Shown: in pieces, positions 56,001 to 62,736 of the stretch
How the letters are laid out: each line of letters starts with the position of its first letter
Position numbering within the stretch: position 1 is the first letter of the stretch
Assembly: GCA_900315745.1 (NCBI GenBank)
Contig: ONAG01000008.1
Coordinates: 1-64,000 of the forward strand
From: an uncultured Prevotellaceae bacterium
GTDB taxonomy: Bacteria; Bacteroidota; Bacteroidia; Bacteroidales; Bacteroidaceae
DNA length: 64,000 nt
Reading direction: 5' to 3'
Notes under the pieces: generated by a model
What the model was told of the DNA's origin: nothing
Databases searched by the model: none
The model's input: only the letters and a program-made list of their open reading frames with translations
Position numbers and translations under genes: made by a program

Positions 56001-56315
56001 GGCCTCTCCGGCAACGACGATGCCGGACAGATGTCGGCTTGGTATGTATTTTCTTACATGGGTTTCTACCCCATGTGTCCCGCCTCAACGGAATACCAGT
56101 TGGCTTCTCCTACGTTCAAGAGGGTGAGGGTGAATCTATCCAACGGCAAGACTTTTACTATAGATGCTCCCGATGCCAGTCCGAAAAACATCTATGTGAA
56201 ATCTCTTACTCTCAACGGAAAACCGTTGCAACATTACACAATAACACACCAAGACATTGTCAGTGGTTCCACTCTCCATGTTGACATGTCGAACCAACAA
56301 TTCACAAGACCATGA
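53001..56315 (+). CDS. Fusion of histidine acid phosphatase and GH92 alpha-mannosidase
   Basis: The 1104-residue protein has a signal peptide (to about residue 20). A histidine phosphatase clade-2 domain follows at about 45-397, with the nucleophile motif RHGSR (59-63) and the proton-donor HD (308-309). A GH92 domain occupies about 400-1104, with GNEPCHQ (Glu965) and GNDDAGQMSAW (Asp1006/1007). Clade-2 phosphatases include phytases and multiple inositol polyphosphate phosphatases. Both active sites look intact, so one chain could remove a phosphate and a mannose. It overlaps the GH92 gene before it by 8 bases and the GH89 gene after it by 4. I recall no characterised enzyme with this pairing. 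Confidence 0.9.
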   Translation: MNRKIIIFATLLWTVAAFAQEKTREQMGGVYYAYPSPQAVTQEKAPEGYEAFYILHYGRHGSRWLPSDSRYEWVMEHFSDKSRLTPLGRRVRRQLTRVWKNAHGHGGQLTPLGARQHREIARRMALRFPEVFTHGGMVTARSSVVGRCRESMLNFMDELQRLYPLLSSNIDTDSADMAYIAYTSPELKTLEQRVFPKMDGSPQRFLQALFLDPSTVDEPQRLLSELHTIASDMQDVPLPVNLYDIFSDEEFADVYDCNNRRMVFCNGEHPLNGGIPVLSALSLWEEMEQCANKAVAEGTRGASFRFGHDTNLYRLLALMGASCVKGGRMDEILPMAANLQMVFYRNPQGKVLVRLLHNERDITIPMASTDGKYYEWDVLREHIQTRIHHFQHIRHLFTINTMVGTAQANTRSAGLFGKGSEEHGQTLPAVLVPNGQNFWTPQTRATERKCVAPYYHADSLFQGMRCSHWIVGGCTQDYGSFTITATSGMLDTKNILRGSRFSHDGEESHPHYYAVNLPDEHLRIELTATRHGAIMRVTPSMDQLVNIVLMPNSDERQGSIRIDTLRKEVEASNPVHRIYQGWGEPAGFSGHLLMTYDQSVVSAEMLSDTACVISFQGRANRPIELRMASSFTNAGGCRTNMEAEVSGKTFEQMVDETTKEWVRRLHTIDVESDDLSAVRQFYGALYRSSFLPRLLSDADGAYPRFANGEVMHGGRDVYTDFSMWDTYRALHPLYNIIAPEMSADMMQSLVNMYEEGGWLPIFPCWNSYTAAMIGDHCSVVLADAYIKGVRGFDALKAYEGMRRNATESPSSLDDYKNGMGRRALSSYLKYGYIPLEDGVEDAFHTKEQTSRTLEYAFDDYAVAMLAHELGMKDDYEMLMKRSENWRNVINPRTGYADGRHADGRFENNLDIIHRKDYITEGATCHYTWYVPHNPKGLMDVMGGKDLFVARLDSMFTEGRYWHGNEPCHQVAYLFNVAGKPWKTQQWVRHILDTEYNDSPGGLSGNDDAGQMSAWYVFSYMGFYPMCPASTEYQLASPTFKRVRVNLSNGKTFTIDAPDASPKNIYVKSLTLNGKPLQHYTITHQDIVSGSTLHVDMSNQQFTRP

Positions 56316-58549
56316 GAAAAATCCTGTTGACCATCCTGTGTGCTGTGGCTCTCACTGCAACCTCCACGCCTATCGACCAATTGTTGGAACGTATCGACAA
56401 GGGCGCATCCACCAAGTTCAAGATAGAAATGAAAAAGTCGAATACCGACTTCTTCGAACTCGACCAGTCTGGTTCTCGCGTGGTGGTTAGGGGCAACACG
56501 TGGGTGAACATCGCTTCCGGCATCAACTGGTATCTGAAATACCATGCTGGCGTGCACCTCACATGGAACAACATGAAGGCAAAATTGCCCTCGCCACTGC
56601 CGCCTGTCATCCAGCGTGAACGTCATGAGACAGCCTTGACGCTGCGCTATGACTTCAATTACTGCACTTTTTCCTACAGCATGGCATTCTGGGACTGGGA
56701 ACGGTGGCAGCAGGAAATAGACTGGATGGCACTGCATGGGGTTAACATGCCTTTAGCTATCGTGGGTGAGGAATGTGTATGGCGCAACATGTTGCTCAAG
56801 TTGGGCTATTCCGAGGAGGAGATAGGCAAGTTCATCGCCGGTCCTGCTTTCTTGGCATGGTGGGAGATGAACAATCTGGAAGGGTGGGGTGGACCCTTGC
56901 CCCTCTCATGGTATCAGCGGCAGGAACGGTTGCAAAAGCAAATCCTCCAGAGGATGAAGGAATACGGCATGCATCCTGTCTTGCCCGGGTATGCCGGCAT
57001 GGTGCCCCATGATGCAAAGGCGCGGCTGGGACTCGATGTGGCTGATGCCGGCTTGTGGAATGGCTTTCAGAGGCCAGCCAACCTCTTGCCCACCGACAGC
57101 CGCTTTGGGGAGATAGCCGACCTGTATTACAAGGAACTGACACGTTTGTTCGGCAAGGCTGATTATTACTCTATCGACCCCTTCCATGAATCCAACGACG
57201 ACAGCAGGATTGACTATGGTGCAGCAGCCATGGCGCTTCTGAAGGCAATGAAGGGTGTCAACCCCAAAGCAGTATGGGTGGTGCAGGGATGGACGGAAAA
57301 CCCACGGCAGCAGATGCTCGACGTGCTCAAGCCTGAGGACTTGCTGATACTCGATCTCTTCAGCGAGTGCCGTCCCATGTGGGGCGCTCCCTCAGTGTGG
57401 AAGCGACCGCAGGGTTATGGCGAGCACCGATGGCTGTTCTGCCTGTTGGAGAACTTCGGAGCCAACGTTGGCTTGCATGGTCGCATGGACCAGCTGCTTC
57501 ATAACTTCCAACTCACAAAGACGCATCCTCTGGCAAGCAAGATGTGTGGAATAGGCTTCACGATGGAAGGGTCGGAGAACAACCCGGTGATGTTCGAGTT
57601 GATGAGCGAATTGCCATGGCGACCGGAGCCCTTCACCAAGGAGGAGTGGATAAGGTCGTATGTAAAGGCTCGTTATGGCGGCGATGACGCTAAACTGTTG
57701 AAGGCTTGGCAGATATTGGTTGAAGGGATATACAACTGTCCCTTGGGAAACAATCAACAAGGACCTCATGAGAGCATCTTCTGTGGTCGTCCCACACTCA
57801 ACAACTTCCAGGCTTCCAGCTGGTCGAAGATGCGCAACTACTACGACCCCAACAGCACGTTGCTGGCTGCGAGTCTCATAAATGAGGTGGCGGAAAAATA
57901 TCGTGGCAACAACAATTTTGAATACGACTTGGTAGATATCACTCGTCAGGCTGTGGCAGACCAGGCGCGCAAGCAATACCAGATGGTAGTGGCTGCCTAC
58001 AAGGCGGCATCGCCTTCCGACTTCGACAAGGCTTCTAAGAGGTTCCTCCAACTATTGGAGATGCAAGACCGGCTTTTGGGCACTCGTCCTGAGTTTCGTT
58101 TGGGACGATGGCTGGAGATGGCTCGTGCCTGTGGCGACACCGAAGAGGAAAAGAGACTCTATGAATGGAATGCACGCGTGCAAATCACCACATGGGGCAA
58201 CCGCTACTGCGCCGACACTGGTGGACTTCGCGACTATGCCCACAAGGAATGGCAAGGGTTGCTTGCCGACTTCTACGCACCTCGTTGGAACATGTTCTTC
58301 GACTATCTTCGCAAGGACTTGCAGACGATGGGCTCTCCCAAGCCCGACATGTTGGGTGGTGGTGCAAACAGCAACAAGACTTCCGACGAACTGTTCCAAA
58401 TGGCTCTGCCGCAGGATGTGGTGCTCGACTATTACCCCACTGAAGAACAGTGGGTGCTTAACAGCACTCCTCGCACCTATTCCAGCCTCGCCGCAGGACA
58501 GCCTGTGGATGTGGCAAGACAAGCAATATCTTTATTGACTGAGAAATAA
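56312..58549 (+). CDS. GH89 alpha-N-acetylglucosaminidase (NAGLU-like)
   Basis: The 745 residues have a signal peptide, an N-terminal domain and the NAGLU-type barrel with WERWQQEIDWMALHGVNMPLA and FLAWWEMNNLEGWGGPLP. Catalytic Glu293 is in DPFHESNDD and Glu419 in FTMEGSENNPV, matching the two glutamates of the human lysosomal enzyme. The helical C-terminal domain follows. GH89 enzymes release terminal alpha-linked GlcNAc. The gene overlaps the phosphatase-GH92 gene by 4 bases and the acetyltransferase by 1, implying a shared substrate. Unacetylated glucosamine is a poor substrate for characterised relatives, which makes the next gene meaningful. Confidence 0.94.
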   Translation: MRKILLTILCAVALTATSTPIDQLLERIDKGASTKFKIEMKKSNTDFFELDQSGSRVVVRGNTWVNIASGINWYLKYHAGVHLTWNNMKAKLPSPLPPVIQRERHETALTLRYDFNYCTFSYSMAFWDWERWQQEIDWMALHGVNMPLAIVGEECVWRNMLLKLGYSEEEIGKFIAGPAFLAWWEMNNLEGWGGPLPLSWYQRQERLQKQILQRMKEYGMHPVLPGYAGMVPHDAKARLGLDVADAGLWNGFQRPANLLPTDSRFGEIADLYYKELTRLFGKADYYSIDPFHESNDDSRIDYGAAAMALLKAMKGVNPKAVWVVQGWTENPRQQMLDVLKPEDLLILDLFSECRPMWGAPSVWKRPQGYGEHRWLFCLLENFGANVGLHGRMDQLLHNFQLTKTHPLASKMCGIGFTMEGSENNPVMFELMSELPWRPEPFTKEEWIRSYVKARYGGDDAKLLKAWQILVEGIYNCPLGNNQQGPHESIFCGRPTLNNFQASSWSKMRNYYDPNSTLLAASLINEVAEKYRGNNNFEYDLVDITRQAVADQARKQYQMVVAAYKAASPSDFDKASKRFLQLLEMQDRLLGTRPEFRLGRWLEMARACGDTEEEKRLYEWNARVQITTWGNRYCADTGGLRDYAHKEWQGLLADFYAPRWNMFFDYLRKDLQTMGSPKPDMLGGGANSNKTSDELFQMALPQDVVLDYYPTEEQWVLNSTPRTYSSLAAGQPVDVARQAISLLTEK

Positions 58550-59622
58550 TGAGTAAATCAAAAAGATTGTTGTCGCTCGACATACTTCGAGGACTCACCG
58601 TGGCAGGCATGATTCTTGTCAACAATGGCTATGGGGAATCGTTCATGCCCCTTCAACATTCCAAATGGAATGGCATGACCCCATGCGACCTTGTATTTCC
58701 TTTCTTCCTGTTCATCATGGGTGTCTCCACCTATCTCTCCCTTTCCAAATACCAGTTCCGCATGACGGGGGAGGTGCTGAGGAAGATTGCCCGACGCACC
58801 CTGTTGCTGTTTCTCATCGGACTGTTCATCAACTGGTTCGACTTGGCGATAGAAGGGGATGTCAACTGCTTTGGACACCTGCGGGTGTGGGCTGTGCTTC
58901 AGCGCATTGCCTTGTGTTATGGAATTTCATCACTGTTAGCTCTTGTCATCAACCACCGGTATGTGTTGCCTGTGTCGGCAACTTTGCTTGTAGCCTATGC
59001 CTTCATCCTATGGTTTGGGAATGGCTATGCCCAAGACCCTTCCAATGTCTTGGCAAGGGTAGATACATGGCTTTTCGGGACAGAGCATCTCTATCATAAG
59101 AGTGCTGTCGATCCAGAGGGACTGTTGGGCACCATACCGTCGGTGGCACATACCATGTTGGGATTCTATCTCGGCATGTTGCTGAAGAAGGCAAAGACGG
59201 TGGATGCCAAGGTGATGAACGTACTGCTCATGGGTGCTGTCTTGGTGCTTGCAGGTTATCTGCTCTCATTCCTCTTGCCTCTCAACAAGCGTATATGGAG
59301 TCCCAGTTATGTGCTCATGACATGTGGGTTGGCATCCTTGTTGCAAGGGGTTCTGATGTATGTCATAGACATTCGCGGCAAAAAGAGATGGTGTGTCTTT
59401 TTCCATGTCTTTGGTGTCAATCCCTTGTTCTTGTATGTCTCCAGTGAGGTGCTTGCCATCGTGCTCAATAATTTTGGCGTGAGCGAATGGGTGTTCAACG
59501 GAATCCATGGCGTCATCCTCCATCCCCAGTGGGCATCTCTTGCCTATGCCATCTATTTCGTGTTGCTCAACTTCTTGTTGGGTTATATCCTCTACAAGCG
59601 CAAGATATATGTCAAGTTGTAG
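58549..59622 (+). CDS. HGSNAT-like membrane acyltransferase (DUF5009/DUF1624 family)
   Basis: The 357-residue integral membrane protein has about ten helices. It starts with KRLLSLDILRGLTVAGMILVNN, the family signature also seen in human heparan-alpha-glucosaminide N-acetyltransferase and bacterial NagX. The CDLVFPFFLFIMGVS segment and the FGVNPLFLYVSSE segment are also typical. The human enzyme uses cytosolic acetyl-CoA to acetylate terminal alpha-glucosamine on the far side of the membrane, so that GH89 can remove it. Here the gene starts on the last base of the GH89 stop (TAATG), so the same two steps may be coupled in the periplasm. Acetyl transfer is inferred. Confidence 0.85.
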   Translation: MSKSKRLLSLDILRGLTVAGMILVNNGYGESFMPLQHSKWNGMTPCDLVFPFFLFIMGVSTYLSLSKYQFRMTGEVLRKIARRTLLLFLIGLFINWFDLAIEGDVNCFGHLRVWAVLQRIALCYGISSLLALVINHRYVLPVSATLLVAYAFILWFGNGYAQDPSNVLARVDTWLFGTEHLYHKSAVDPEGLLGTIPSVAHTMLGFYLGMLLKKAKTVDAKVMNVLLMGAVLVLAGYLLSFLLPLNKRIWSPSYVLMTCGLASLLQGVLMYVIDIRGKKRWCVFFHVFGVNPLFLYVSSEVLAIVLNNFGVSEWVFNGIHGVILHPQWASLAYAIYFVLLNFLLGYILYKRKIYVKL

Positions 59623-59654
59623 GCTCTTGGAGCCTCTATGAATACTGAGGGCTC

Positions 59655-59772
59655 GGATTTCTCAGATTACTCTGATTACTCAGATTACTCTGATTACTCA
59701 GATTACTCAGAGTATTCGGATTATTCAGAGTATTCAGATTACTCAGAGTATTCTGATTATTCGATTACTCAG
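59655..59772. repeat. 9-bp tandem repeat (TCAGATTAC/TCAGAGTAT variants)
   Basis: About thirteen imperfect 9-base units, mainly TCAGATTAC, TCTGATTAC and TCAGAGTAT, follow the acetyltransferase gene. In one frame they read Ser-Asp-Tyr or Ser-Glu-Tyr, but the frame has no convincing start signal and runs on through the terminator and next promoter region, so I treat it as non-coding. Confidence 0.85.
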
Positions 59773-59795
59773 ATTCTGTGCAAGATGAATGTCGG

Positions 59796-59850
59796 AAAAT
59801 GCTGTTTTTGTACTTTATGGCAAGCAAAAACAGCATTTTTGTTTTTATTT
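59796..59850 (+). terminator. Terminator of the polysaccharide utilization operon
   Basis: A perfect 15-bp stem (59796-59810 with 59825-59839) has a 14-base loop, followed by TGTTTTTATTTTG. It ends the long plus-strand operon; the next gene starts at 59922. Confidence 0.88.
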
Positions 59851-59921
59851 TGTCATTTTTTGTTGATAGTCTTGTTTTTTTTCCTTATTTTCGCAAGCTA
59901 AATAGAACATAATCAAGAGAA

Positions 59922-61085
59922 ATGGCTGTAAAGATACTCAGTGTTGACGACGAACTTGACCTCGAACTGTTGTTGACACAATATTTCAGAAGGAAAATTA
60001 GAAAAGGAGAATACGAATTCCATTTCGCCCACAATGGTTTGGAGGCTCTTACGATGCTTCTGAAGGAAAAGGACTTCGACATCATCCTTAGCGACATCAA
60101 CATGCCCGAGATGGACGGTCTGTCGCTGCTGACGAAAATCAACGAGATGCAGCGGCCTTCCATGAAGTGTATCATGGTTTCCGCTTATGGCGACATGGGC
60201 AATATCCGTCAGGCAATGAACAATGGTGCCTTCGACTTTGCGACAAAACCCATCGACCTCGATGACTTGAGCGTGACCATCGAGAAAGCCATCGAGCAAA
60301 TCAACTTCATCAAGTCGATGCAGCAGGAGCACATGCAGTTGGAGTCCATCAAGAGCGACCTTGCCGTGGCAAGTGAGATACAGCAGGCAATCTTGCCTCG
60401 CATCTTCCCTCCTTTCCCTGAAAATGCACAACAGATAGACATCGCGGCATCGATGAATGCGGCAAAGGATGTTGGTGGTGACTTCTACGACTTTTTCCGC
60501 ATCGACGACGACCATATCAGCTTTGTCATCGCTGATGTCAGCGGAAAGGGCGTTCCCGCCGCCATTTTCATGGCTGTCAGTCGCACGCTCATCCGCGCCA
60601 CCGGCATCAGGGGGGTGACTCCCTCGGAATGTATCACCTACTCCAATGACCTCTTGGTGGAAGAATCGGTCAACTGCATGTTCGTCACCGTCTTCTACGG
60701 CATATACAACATCCGCACAGGCGAGGTGACCTATACCAATGCCGGTCACAACCCGCCCTATGTGGTGAAAGCCGATGGCAGCATCCACAGATTGCCCATC
60801 ACCAAGAATGTCTTGGTGGGCTTTGTCGAAGACTTCCAATATACTGAGGATACCGTACAGCTGGAGCACGGAGACACATTGCTGCTCTATACAGATGGTG
60901 TGACGGAGGCTATCAATGTAAATTGCGAGGAGTATGGTACCGAGAGATTGAAGGCTGTTTTGGCTCGTCATGCGCAGTCCAACTGTCAGGAGATGATAGA
61001 TGCTGTGAAAGCCGACGTGAAAGCTTTTGCAGGAGAGGAAGAACAGAGTGACGATATAACTTTGCTCGCCATCAAACGACTATAA
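59922..61085 (+). CDS. Response regulator with PP2C (SpoIIE) phosphatase output
   Basis: The 387-residue cytoplasmic protein has a receiver domain (about 3-125) with acidic pocket Asp9/Asp10, phosphoacceptor Asp58 in LSDINMPEMDG, and Lys109. A linker helix with the AVASEIQQAILPR segment leads to a SpoIIE-type PP2C domain (about 170-387). Its metal-binding residues include Asp187 in GGDFYD, Asp205 in ADVSGKG, YTDG and SDDIT. Phosphorylation of the receiver should control dephosphorylation of a STAS-type target, as in RsbU-like systems. Two beta-propeller proteins follow on the same strand. The cognate kinase and STAS target are not adjacent. Confidence 0.93.
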   Translation: MAVKILSVDDELDLELLLTQYFRRKIRKGEYEFHFAHNGLEALTMLLKEKDFDIILSDINMPEMDGLSLLTKINEMQRPSMKCIMVSAYGDMGNIRQAMNNGAFDFATKPIDLDDLSVTIEKAIEQINFIKSMQQEHMQLESIKSDLAVASEIQQAILPRIFPPFPENAQQIDIAASMNAAKDVGGDFYDFFRIDDDHISFVIADVSGKGVPAAIFMAVSRTLIRATGIRGVTPSECITYSNDLLVEESVNCMFVTVFYGIYNIRTGEVTYTNAGHNPPYVVKADGSIHRLPITKNVLVGFVEDFQYTEDTVQLEHGDTLLLYTDGVTEAINVNCEEYGTERLKAVLARHAQSNCQEMIDAVKADVKAFAGEEEQSDDITLLAIKRL

Positions 61086-61101
61086 CCCCTTTTCAAGTGG
61101 C

Positions 61102-62736
61102 GTGGATAAGAAGCAAATCATAACGGCGTGTGCAGGTGTCCTGCTGGCAGGGCTCGCTGCCGTGGGCTTCTCTGGCTGGCTGTCGGAGCGCAACAAGGTG
61201 GAAGACCTTCAGTCGCAGATTGACAAGATGAAGAAGCAGGAGATGCGCTCGGCAGTAGATAGGAGCGTCAGCGCCCAGATGGAGGATATCGCCAACGAGC
61301 AGAGGGAAATCTCTGACGAGAAGCGCGAGGAAGCCCTCCGACAGACGAGGGTGGCGAATGAGATGCGTCTGCGCTCGGAGCAAGAACGACTCAATGCCAT
61401 TGAGGCGGAGCGCAATGCCCTTGCCTCGGAGAAAAAGGCTTTGGAAGCCTCGGAGGTGGCGGAAAGTCAGCGGAAATTGGCTGAAGAACAGCAGAAAGTG
61501 GCAGACAATCAGCGTGTACAGGCTGAGCACCAGCGTATCCAGGCGGAATTTTCCAAGCGCAAGGCGGACACCCTAAGCTACGTGGCGCTTGGACGTTCCT
61601 TGGGTTCCATCGCAACCATCCAGGCACAGGGAGGCGACATGGACATCGCCAACCTGTTGGGATATGCTTCTTATCTATATACTACACGATACAATGGCGA
61701 CATCTACAATCCTGCCGTCTTCCAGTCGCTAATGCAGTTGAGCCAGAGCAAGCTTTCATGGTCTGAACACATTGGAGCGGTGATGAATGTGGAATGTGTT
61801 CCACAACGGGAAAACATTCTAATCTCCGTCAGCAACTATGGCGAGATAATACTGAGCGAACGAAAGGGCAGTCAGCTGAAGTCAACTGTTATCTTCTCGA
61901 ACAACAAGTATGACTTCCGCGATGTGATGGTGGACAATAATACGGGAGATTTCTATGCCGTCAGTAGAACAGGACACCTGGTGATAATTGGGAGTGACCT
62001 CAAGACTACTAACATCATTAGCCTTGACAAGGTAAAACATCCCATGCGGGTGCATGAAATCAGCGACAAGAACTTGTTGATCATAGGAGAAAAAGCACTT
62101 GCACTGATAGACTTGAAGCACAAGACAGTGAGCGGCAACAAGCAACTCCCCTTCCGGGTCTTGCTGAGTTCCCGAAAGAGTGGCTTGCCTCTGCTCTTCG
62201 ACGACAAGGGCATGATGCACTTGGTGAAAGGCCTTGACAGCTACGACGCCAAGAAAGTGCCCGTGCCAGGAACAGTGACTGCATTTTGTGAGTCGAAAAA
62301 CACTGGCATAGAGGCTTATGGCATGAGCGACGGCAACATCTGGATAATCGACAAGGCTGGAAAGAAACAAAATCTCATTGGCCATCGCTCACGCATATCG
62401 AAGATGAAGTTGAACGGCAGACGACTCTTCTCTGCCAGTTATGATGGCACAGTTAATCTATGGTTGGCGGACAATGACAAGGTGGAGCCGATGCCATTGG
62501 TGGAAATCAACAAATGGATTATGCACTTCTGCTACGACGCAAGCAAGAGTACTTTCTGGATGGGTGATGCCCAGGGCAACCTGATTGCTTTCAACATCTC
62601 CATTCCCATCATGGTGGATACCATAAAGAAAAAATTGAAGCGCGACCTTACTAAGGACGAGTGGAACTACTACATCGGAAAGGACGTGCCTTATGAGTCG
62701 TTCTTGGATACACATGGAAAGGAGAATGGCCAATGA
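61102..62736 (+). CDS. Membrane-anchored coiled-coil and beta-propeller protein
   Basis: It starts with GTG at 61102, 16 bases after the regulator stop (544 residues). One membrane helix (about 7-26) is followed by a long Glu/Gln/Arg-rich coiled coil (about 28-155). The rest (about 165-525) is beta-rich with WD40/propeller-like blades, such as RISKMKLNGRRLFSASYDGTVNLWLADN near 430-460. The layout suggests a scaffold or sensor that works with the PP2C regulator encoded upstream. It overlaps the next gene by 4 bases. I know no named homologue. Confidence 0.82.
   Translation: MDKKQIITACAGVLLAGLAAVGFSGWLSERNKVEDLQSQIDKMKKQEMRSAVDRSVSAQMEDIANEQREISDEKREEALRQTRVANEMRLRSEQERLNAIEAERNALASEKKALEASEVAESQRKLAEEQQKVADNQRVQAEHQRIQAEFSKRKADTLSYVALGRSLGSIATIQAQGGDMDIANLLGYASYLYTTRYNGDIYNPAVFQSLMQLSQSKLSWSEHIGAVMNVECVPQRENILISVSNYGEIILSERKGSQLKSTVIFSNNKYDFRDVMVDNNTGDFYAVSRTGHLVIIGSDLKTTNIISLDKVKHPMRVHEISDKNLLIIGEKALALIDLKHKTVSGNKQLPFRVLLSSRKSGLPLLFDDKGMMHLVKGLDSYDAKKVPVPGTVTAFCESKNTGIEAYGMSDGNIWIIDKAGKKQNLIGHRSRISKMKLNGRRLFSASYDGTVNLWLADNDKVEPMPLVEINKWIMHFCYDASKSTFWMGDAQGNLIAFNISIPIMVDTIKKKLKRDLTKDEWNYYIGKDVPYESFLDTHGKENGQ

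Noticed and set aside
59638-59901. 87-residue frame with Ser-Asp-Tyr repeats and a hydrophobic end
   Set aside because: It has no clear ribosome-binding site and runs through a strong terminator and the next gene's upstream region; the hydrophobic end is just T-rich sequence.
59913-60971. Long antisense frame opposite the REC-PP2C gene (352 codons)
   Set aside because: The plus strand encodes a well-conserved response regulator; the reverse frame lacks any domain.
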